A stretch of 64,000 nucleotides of DNA, taken from NCBI GenBank assembly GCA_009746045.1, contig RPFO01000065.1:4909368-4973367 (forward strand). The letters run 5' to 3'. The notes under the pieces were generated by a model. It did not search any database. It saw nothing but the letters and a program-made list of their open reading frames with translations, and was not told where the DNA came from. A program made the translations under genes and the position numbers. Source of the DNA: Mesostigma viride (lineage: Eukaryota > Streptophyta > Mesostigmatophyceae > Mesostigmatales > Mesostigmataceae). This document shows positions 53,223 to 61,944 of this stretch, piece after piece; the stretch's first letter is position 1, and the number at the start of each line of letters is the position of its first letter.

Positions 53223-53962
53223 AAACTGCAAACGACGTAAATCGTATCGGCTGCCTTTGGACTTAGCCGAATTTCGTCGTCGATGCGAGTGGTGATGGCC
53301 GTTTAGATCTTAGTTTTTAACCCGACGGGTTTCCTTATGATGCGTTCAAAATGGCAGCTGATGGCATGATTACTTAACATGTGGCGCGCGCAAAGAGCCT
53401 GTAGTCGTGCAGTTTACCCTCAATAATCAATCAATCTGAGTCTCGAGTCCACGTTGGAGTCCACTGACCCCCCCGACTAGAATTTCCGACCCCCAATGTT
53501 GCACGCAAGCTATGCCTGCCATGCTTTTTCTATTTCCTAACACCCACAGTTGGGGGATCATAGTCATTGACAATTTCTCCCCGTTGCTTTTTATGCTGCA
53601 TATCCAACTATATCTGAGTAAGAGGGGTCGAGCGGATGACGCCGACATGGTTTGCATATACCTTCATAGTGGCTTCAAATCGTCATATTCTTGAAGCGCG
53701 GTCAGTTCAGCCCACAGAACCTTACGTACGTCTTACCAAGGTACATGCACGGTGGGGACGCGGTCGGCCGGTCGGGGTTTGCCTGCTTTCTTTACCCAAC
53801 CAGGGACATGTTCGTGATTTTCTTGCAGCGCTGGAAGATCAGTCCCGGGAAGAACCGCCTGCGACCCCTGGACCGTTCCGTTCCAACGATACCTGTGACT
53901 CTTCAGCATCAACGGTACGAATAGCACGAACCCGCCCACGTGCTTGGCCGCCATACCCGTTC

Positions 53963-54057
53963 CTAGTCATGCCATGCTCCTTCCTAGTCATGCCATGGTC
54001 GTTCCGAGTCATGCCATGGTCGTTCCTAGTCATGTCACTCCCGTTCCTAGTCATGCC
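53963..54057 (+). repeat. 21-bp minisatellite, short block
   Basis: About 4.5 units of GTTCCTAGTCATGCCAT plus four variable bases. It is cut at 54057 by a half-LINE tail and resumes at 54505. Mirrored at about 60380-60474. Confidence 0.85.
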
Positions 54058-54504
54058 ATTAATTAATTAATTAATTAAAATGATAGCTCCGTTGGGAGCA
54101 TATGTAACACATAGCCCTGAGAAAAGGGCATCTATGGGTTTGTAATACAATCAGGGCTACAACCTGCAGGTGGAGGATGTACAACTGTCACCTGCTCTGG
54201 GTGCACAAGGTGCACCTGCACCGCCATGATGGTTCATGCCTCCTTAACAAGCACAGGCACCCAGGGGGGGCTTGAGGAGAGGGCCTAGAAGGCCTGCATG
54301 ACATATGGGGTGGAGGGTATGTGGCTAGGCTATAGCTGGTGTACACATGGCATCTCAGCAGAGAGTAACTCCCTGCATAGGCATCGCATGGCTAAATTCT
54401 TAATGCATCATCCATGGGAGGTCCCATTGTAGGCTGGGCGCGGCTAAATACTGAAAGCATCATCCATGGGGGCCATTATGGGCGCACATGCGCGTGGGCC
54501 ACGT
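54058..54504 (-). mobile_element. half-LINE C 3' fragment inside the minisatellite
   Basis: An (AATT)n tail, the GCTCCCAACGGAGC stem and a family C 3' UTR, with minisatellite units on both sides, so it inserted into the array. The mirrored copy is at 59933-60379. The insertion therefore predates the inverted duplication. Confidence 0.75.
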
Positions 54505-55320
54505 CATGCCATACCCGTTCCTAGTCATGCCATGGCCGTTCCTAGTCATGCCATGGTCGTTCCGAGTCATGCCATACCCGTTCCTAGTCATGCCATGCCC
54601 GTTCCTAGTCATGCCATACTCGTTACTAGTCATGCCATGCCCGTTCCTAGTCATGCCATACCCGTTCCTAGTCATGCCATACCCGTTCCTAGTCATGCCA
54701 TACCCGTTCCTAGTCATGCCATGCCCGTTCCTAGTCATGCCATGGCCGTTCCTAGTCATGCCATGCCCGTTCCTAGTCATGCCACACCCGTTCCTAGTCA
54801 TGCCATGCCCGTTCCTAGTCATGCCATACCCGTTCCTAGTCATGCCATACCCGTTCCTAGTCATGCCATACCCGTTCCTAGTCATGCTGTACACGCTCCT
54901 AGTCATGCCACACCCGTTCCTAGTCATGCCATACCCGTTCCTAGTCATGCCATGGTCGTTCCGAGTCATGCCATACCCGTTCCGAGTCATGACATACTCA
55001 TTCCTAGTCATGCCATACCCGTTCCTAGTCATGCTGTACCCGTTCCTAGTCATGCCATGGTCGTTCCGAGTCATGCCATACCCGTTCCGAGTCATGACAT
55101 ACTCATTCCTAGTCATGCCATACCCGTTCCTAGTCATGTTGTACACGTTCCTAGTCATGCCACACCCGTTCCTAGTCATGCCATGCCCGTTCCTAGTCAT
55201 GCCATGCTCTTTCCTAGTCATGCCATACCTGTTCCTACTTCCTAGTCATGCCATACCCGTTCCTAGTCATGCTGTACACGTTCCTAGTCATGCCATGCCC
55301 GTTCCTACTCATGTCATGGT
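54505..55320 (+). repeat. 21-bp minisatellite, main block (~38 units)
   Basis: Unit GTTCCTAGTCATGCCAT followed by a variable AC(C)C/GGC/GGT part. The period is 21 bp, so three frames stay open and give seven-residue repeats (MTRNGYG on the minus strand; FLVMPYP and PSHAIPV on the plus strand). One shortened unit lies near 55232. Open frames follow from the multiple-of-three period, so I call no gene. Confidence 0.9.
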
Positions 55321-55799
55321 TTTTACCTGTATGTCCTCTGCCCTTGGTGCCAGCGTTCTGTGAGCACCTCAATGTATGGTCTGTCGTGAGAACAATAATG
55401 GCAGTCTAGCCAACGTCGATACGTTCGAGTTGGGCTCATAGTTAGTTGGTTGTTGTCGACCCACACAATAGCTGTTGCTTGTGTTAATTGGGAAATGTGT
55501 TTTATTGCAGCTGAACATGTATCAAGCTTCATTGCAATCTAGCTGTCGCGAACGATTCCTCTAAATCATCTTTAGTGGTGATAGGTACCATTCGAGTGCC
55601 AACGGTGGAGACGTACAGGTTCTCACATAGAGGTGGGTTAACTCGTAACAGTGCTATCAATTGCGTGCGATAAGAACGTGACTGCACCACGTGAACAAGA
55701 GACAATTATCAATATTATAATTAACAAACATCACGTGAGCATTATTAAGTTTACATCATTTGCAGGTTGTTGCTTAGCACGCTTATAGACCATGTACCC

Positions 55800-56285
55800 C
55801 CTCTCACGGACATTTAATTAATTAATTAATACCACGTGACTGCGTGAGCAGTATCCTCATGAAGGGAATGGATGACATGCGAAAGAAACTATCTAAGCAC
55901 GGGTAGCAGGATTGTGGGCCCCGCGGCCGGTGGCACTGTGCCGACCGTAGCGGGTTACCCGAGGTGCCCCTACCGGACATTAATTAATTAATTAATAGAC
56001 ACGTGACTGCGTCACGTGAGCATAAGTCCTCAGTGGGAGGGGAACATGGGATGGAATGGATGGTATAAGCTATCTAGGTCCTAGTTACAGGGGTGTGGGC
56101 ACCGCGGCCCGAATCGCTATGAATGCCATACTTGGTCACACGCGGAGCCCCCACAGACTTGGGGGTGGTCTCCTTCATCACTACTTGCCATCTATCCTTG
56201 CGCACCATCTGCCTTAATATTACAGACTACCGGACATGTGTTACGTGATCTCCCAACGGAGTAACGCTTCAATTCAATGCAACTA
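55800..56285 (+). mobile_element. family D retroposon fragments with TTAA tails and CACGTG motifs
   Basis: Two blocks each begin after a (TTAA)n tail (55815-55830, 55980-55996). Each has GTGACTGCGT(CACGTG)AGCA-like palindromes and a C/G-rich body. The second ends GTGTTACGTGATCTCCC, AACGGAGTAACGC plus AATTCAATGC, the LINE-type 3' stem. It is related to the fragment at 8745. Mirrored at about 58152-58637. Confidence 0.55.
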
Positions 56286-56786
56286 ATACGTTAGACAGTA
56301 TAATATTATCGTGACATGCATCACGTGAGCATAATGAATGCAATATCAAAGCGACTACCGGCGCAGGCCAGAAATCTGGAGAATATGTCAATATCAACAA
56401 GTACTAGGAGCATAGAGTGTACGCATTATGACTGTCCTGGTTAGCCTTGTACTCAGACCCTACGTGGATCATGCCACGACAAATGAGGGTCGTACACACA
56501 ACTCTTGGTTTAGCTCCGAGACCATGCAGTCATTGGCAAACTTTGGAATTACCTCTTTCTCGATACTGTGCCAAAATTCCAAAACAAAAGAGGTGGTATG
56601 GACACCTGTAAAGAGCCGGTATGGACACCCACAGCTCTGCACACATCTTGATTATCCAAGCAATTAGTGTACAAGTGTTTCGCCTCCGTGGCTTACCATT
56701 ATGCATCATCAGCACAACAAGTTTTAACAGTGATTGCAAACCACGGTTTTTTATGTGTCATGCAAGGTCTACCAAAAGGCGGTGTC

Positions 56787-57650
56787 GTTCTCCATCGTCC
56801 AGCTGAGGAGAAGGCCACAACGCATATTCTTCACCTTCATTTGCCACTGAAGCTGGGCAAAATGGTACAGTCGCATCTTCTCCAGGGGATGCGCGTCCTT
56901 CCACACAATAGTGCATTGCCTGTGAAGCGACAACAAGTCAACAGAGCGACAACAAGAACATGTACAGAAAAGTTACACCTATGTCTGGCGTAATTCATCG
57001 ATGCACAACAAAAAGCCCCTTGGGCACACGACATAGAAAGCGAGTTAGCCAACTGAAACTAAGTGTGTGATAAATATCTTGTCAACTTTGTATAATATAT
57101 AGATAAATACTTATACTTCTTGAACGTAGCGGTGTATGTAGCTTCTAAAAGGGAGGGAGGGGGGGTGGGAGGGGGTGAGGGAGGGGGAATGTCAAGCAAA
57201 CCTGAGGTACTTGGAACTGCAAGGTTACTTGCGAAATTCGGCCGAACGAGGCGAAGCAGGCAGCATGTTGGGCAAGGCGGCAAGGCCTTGTGTAGCAAGC
57301 GGCGGGTGAAGTGAGTAATGGGCTGCTGGCAACCGGTGTTGCGGCGGTAAACAGGAGGCATAGCTTGGATGGCGGGAATGGGCATTGAGAATATGCTCTA
57401 GTTGGTTGGGGCAACAAGCATGACTTGGTATGGCCTATTGACCAAATGTGATACTATTCCCCCTGATGAGGGCGGCGAACACGTGCTACCCGGGCCATGT
57501 TGGGGGGGCTAAGCCAACAGGCAAAACTAGTTGGCGAGAAAATCAGATATTGTAATGAACCTTTGATTGTTTCATGAAAAGGTTGAGGAAGGTTTAAGGT
57601 TTAGATGCATTTCGGGTGACACATGCATTTGGGCCTAAAAATGCAATGGT
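56787..57650. other. spacer of the inverted repeat
   Basis: 864 bp present once, between the arms. It contains a G-rich run (GGGAGGGAGGGGGGGTGGG, about 57153-57187) with quadruplex potential. There is no supported gene. Confidence 0.6.
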
Positions 57651-60600
57651 GACACCGCCTTTTGGTAGACCTTGCATGACACATAAAAAACCGTGGTTTG
57701 CAATCACTGTTAAAACTTGTTGTGCTGATGATGCATAATGGTAAGCCACGGAGGCGAAACACTTGTACACTAATTGCTTGGATAATCAAGATGTGTGCAG
57801 AGCTGTGGGTGTCCATACCGGCTCTTTACAGGTGTCCATACCACCTCTTTTGTTTTGGAATTTTGGCACAGTATCGAGAAAGAGGTAATTCCAAAGTTTG
57901 CCAATGACTGCATGGTCTCGGAGCTAAACCAAGAGTTGTGTGTACGACCCTCATTTGTCGTGGCATGATCCACGTAGGGTCTGAGTACAAGGCTAACCAG
58001 GACAGTCATAATGCGTACACTCTATGCTCCTAGTACTTGTTGATATTGACATATTCTCCAGATTTCTGGCCTGCGCCGGTAGTCGCTTTGATATTGCATT
58101 CATTATGCTCACGTGATGCATGTCACGATAATATTATACTGTCTAACGTATTAGTTGCATTGAATTGAAGCGTTACTCCGTTGGGAGATCACGTAACACA
58201 TGTCCGGTAGTCTGTAATATTAAGGCAGATGGTGCGCAAGGATAGATGGCAAGTAGTGATGAAGGAGACCACCCCCAAGTCTGTGGGGGCTCCGCGTGTG
58301 ACCAAGTATGGCATTCATAGCGATTCGGGCCGCGGTGCCCACACCCCTGTAACTAGGACCTAGATAGCTTATACCATCCATTCCATCCCATGTTCCCCTC
58401 CCACTGAGGACTTATGCTCACGTGACGCAGTCACGTGTCTATTAATTAATTAATTAATGTCCGGTAGGGGCACCTCGGGTAACCCGCTACGGTCGGCACA
58501 GTGCCACCGGCCGCGGGGCCCACAATCCTGCTACCCGTGCTTAGATAGTTTCTTTCGCATGTCATCCATTCCCTTCATGAGGATACTGCTCACGCAGTCA
58601 CGTGGTATTAATTAATTAATTAAATGTCCGTGAGAGGGGGTACATGGTCTATAAGCGTGCTAAGCAACAACCTGCAAATGATGTAAACTTAATAATGCTC
58701 ACGTGATGTTTGTTAATTATAATATTGATAATTGTCTCTTGTTCACGTGGTGCAGTCACGTTCTTATCGCACGCAATTGATAGCACTGTTACGAGTTAAC
58801 CCACCTCTATGTGAGAACCTGTACGTCTCCACCGTTGGCACTCGAATGGTACCTATCACCACTAAAGATGATTTAGAGGAATCGTTCGCGACAGCTAGAT
58901 TGCAATGAAGCTTGATACATGTTCAGCTGCAATAAAACACATTTCCCAATTAACACAAGCAACAGCTATTGTGTGGGTCGACAACAACCAACTAACTATG
59001 AGCCCAACTCGAACGTATCGACGTTGGCTAGACTGCCATTATTGTTCTCACGACAGACCATACATTGAGGTGCTCACAGAACGCTGGCACCAAGGGCAGA
59101 GGACATACAGGTAAAAACCATGACATGAGTAGGAACGGGCATGGCATGACTAGGAACGTGTACAGCATGACTAGGAACGGGTATGGCATGACTAGGAAGT
59201 AGGAACAGGTATGGCATGACTAGGAAAGAGCATGGCATGACTAGGAACGGGCATGGCATGACTAGGAACGGGTGTGGCATGACTAGGAACGTGTACAACA
59301 TGACTAGGAACGGGTATGGCATGACTAGGAATGAGTATGTCATGACTCGGAACGGGTATGGCATGACTCGGAACGACCATGGCATGACTAGGAACGGGTA
59401 CAGCATGACTAGGAACGGGTATGGCATGACTAGGAATGAGTATGTCATGACTCGGAACGGGTATGGCATGACTCGGAACGACCATGGCATGACTAGGAAC
59501 GGGTATGGCATGACTAGGAACGGGTGTGGCATGACTAGGAGCGTGTACAGCATGACTAGGAACGGGTATGGCATGACTAGGAACGGGTATGGCATGACTA
59601 GGAACGGGTATGGCATGACTAGGAACGGGCATGGCATGACTAGGAACGGGTGTGGCATGACTAGGAACGGGCATGGCATGACTAGGAACGGCCATGGCAT
59701 GACTAGGAACGGGCATGGCATGACTAGGAACGGGTATGGCATGACTAGGAACGGGTATGGCATGACTAGGAACGGGTATGGCATGACTAGGAACGGGCAT
59801 GGCATGACTAGTAACGAGTATGGCATGACTAGGAACGGGCATGGCATGACTAGGAACGGGTATGGCATGACTCGGAACGACCATGGCATGACTAGGAACG
59901 GCCATGGCATGACTAGGAACGGGTATGGCATGACGTGGCCCACGCGCATGTGCGCCCATAATGGCCCCCATGGATGATGCTTTCAGTATTTAGCCGCGCC
60001 CAGCCTACAATGGGACCTCCCATGGATGATGCATTAAGAATTTAGCCATGCGATGCCTATGCAGGGAGTTACTCTCTGCTGAGATGCCATGTGTACACCA
60101 GCTATAGCCTAGCCACATACCCTCCACCCCATATGTCATGCAGGCCTTCTAGGCCCTCTCCTCAAGCCCCCCCTGGGTGCCTGTGCTTGTTAAGGAGGCA
60201 TGAACCATCATGGCGGTGCAGGTGCACCTTGTGCACCCAGAGCAGGTGACAGTTGTACATCCTCCACCTGCAGGTTGTAGCCCTGATTGTATTACAAACC
60301 CATAGATGCCCTTTTCTCAGGGCTATGTGTTACATATGCTCCCAACGGAGCTATCATTTTAATTAATTAATTAATTAATGGCATGACTAGGAACGGGAGT
60401 GACATGACTAGGAACGACCATGGCATGACTCGGAACGACCATGGCATGACTAGGAAGGAGCATGGCATGACTAGGAACGGGTATGGCGGCCAAGCACGTG
60501 GGCGGGTTCGTGCTATTCGTACCGTTGATGCTGAAGAGTCACAGGTATCGTTGGAACGGAACGGTCCAGGGGTCGCAGGCGGTTCTTCCCGGGACTGATC

Positions 60601-61391
60601 TTCCAGCGCTGCAAGAAAATCACGAACATGTCCCTGGTTGGGTAAAGAAAGCAGGCAAACCCCGACCGGCCGACCGCGTCCCCACCGTGCATGTACCTTG
60701 GTAAGACGTACGTAAGGTTCTGTGGGCTGAACTGACCGCGCTTCAAGAATATGACGATTTGAAGCCACTATGAAGGTATATGCAAACCATGTCGGCGTCA
60801 TCCGCTCGACCCCTCTTACTCAGATATAGTTGGATATGCAGCATAAAAAGCAACGGGGAGAAATTGTCAATGACTATGATCCCCCAACTGTGGGTGTTAG
60901 GAAATAGAAAAAGCATGGCAGGCATAGCTTGCGTGCAACATTGGGGGTCGGAAATTCTAGTCGGGGGGTCAGTGGACTCCAACGTGGACTCGAGACTCAG
61001 ATTGATTGATTATTGAGGGTAAACTGCACGACTACAGGCTCTTTGCGCGCGCCACATGTTAAGTAATCATGCCATCAGCTGCCATTTTGAACGCATCATA
61101 AGGAAACCCGTCGGGTTAAAAACTAAGATCTAAACGGCCATCACCACTCGCATCGACGACGAAATTCGGCTAAGTCCAAAGGCAGCCGATACGATTTACG
61201 TCGTTTGCAGTTTTACGCGCCAGCCTTGCGCACGCTGCCGCGCCGCGCCCAGCCACGATGCACTCCCAGCCTTGCGCACTCCCAGCCTCGCGCACTCCCC
61301 AGCCTTGCGCACGCCAGCCTTGCGCACGCTGCGCCGCGCCCAGCCTTGTGCATCGTCTGAAGAAATCAGTGTCTGATGTTTACAAAAACTC
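57651..61391 (-). repeat. right arm of the giant inverted repeat
   Basis: Mirror of 53045-56786. It contains in reverse order the family D fragments (58152-58637), the 21-bp minisatellite (about 59117-59932), the half-LINE C fragment (59933-60379, plus strand here), the short minisatellite block (60380-60474) and the GC-rich cluster (61214-61351). Confidence 0.92.
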
Positions 61392-61944
61392 TTTATTTTC
61401 ATTCACGTCGGTCCCGTTTGACCATGGTACCCCCCCAACTTTGATTGAGTATATCTCCCTGGCCAGTTGTCCAAAGTACGGTCTGAATAGTGCCAGGCAT
61501 AGCTTACGTCTAGATCTTTCGATCCCCCCAGGTTTGACCGTTGAATTATTTTTGGCGCGGCGCCTGGTTCTGCCACAAACTCAGTCCGTTAGAGTGGCGC
61601 GAGTTCAACTGGCGCCACGAAAACGGACTCAGTACAAATTAAGGGTTAGGCCACCCGTATGATAGGGAAACCACACTGCAGCACAAGGCTGGCCCCCTCC
61701 GGCCATGCCCTTGTACCCGCACCTCCTACATGGCTATCAGCCGCATGAAAATAAAGAGCACCACAGGACGCTGAGGTGCAACAGCGCCACGACAATGGTG
61801 GCTATGGGGGTACTATGTCCCAGCTTTGGGTCACCCACAAGCCAGTTAAACCAATTCCCCCCTAACTTGCCACACAAGGACAAGTTATTTTATAGCCAAA
61901 CCCGATGAGAAAGAAGAATAAAACCGGAAGCCGGCGAGACCAAG
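61392..61944. other. flank and 3' non-coding end of the DIRS-like element
   Basis: It holds the 73-bp repeat copy (61646-61718). The GGCGCGGCGCC palindrome near 61555 resembles GGCGCCGCGCC at 51315 and could be part of a terminal or internal complementary region. No gene. Confidence 0.45.

Larger units (their letters stand above)
53045..56786 (+). repeat. left arm of a giant inverted repeat (3.74 kb)
   Basis: It matches the reverse complement of 57651-61391. Paired coordinates sum to 114,437 across most of its length, and to 114,436 beyond a one-base indel in a C/G run near 53475/60965. The outer edge is GAGTTTTTGTAAAC and the inner edge AAAAGGCGGTGTC. I saw no other differences. It carries a short GC-rich repeat cluster, the 21-bp minisatellite, a half-LINE C fragment and family D elements. 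Confidence 0.92.

Noticed and set aside
53963..55320. CRISPR-like array
   Set aside because: The repeats are head-to-tail without unique spacers, the window is eukaryotic, and no cas genes are present.
54460..55363. Long ORFs (250-290 aa) on both strands
   Set aside because: They follow from a 21-bp tandem repeat whose period is a multiple of three. No start context or non-repeat domain supports a gene, and the mirrored copies at 59074-59977 are the same thing.
25304..60380. TTAA runs as piggyBac-type target duplications
   Set aside because: The runs occur on one side only, directly after LINE-type 3' stems, so they are retroposon tails.
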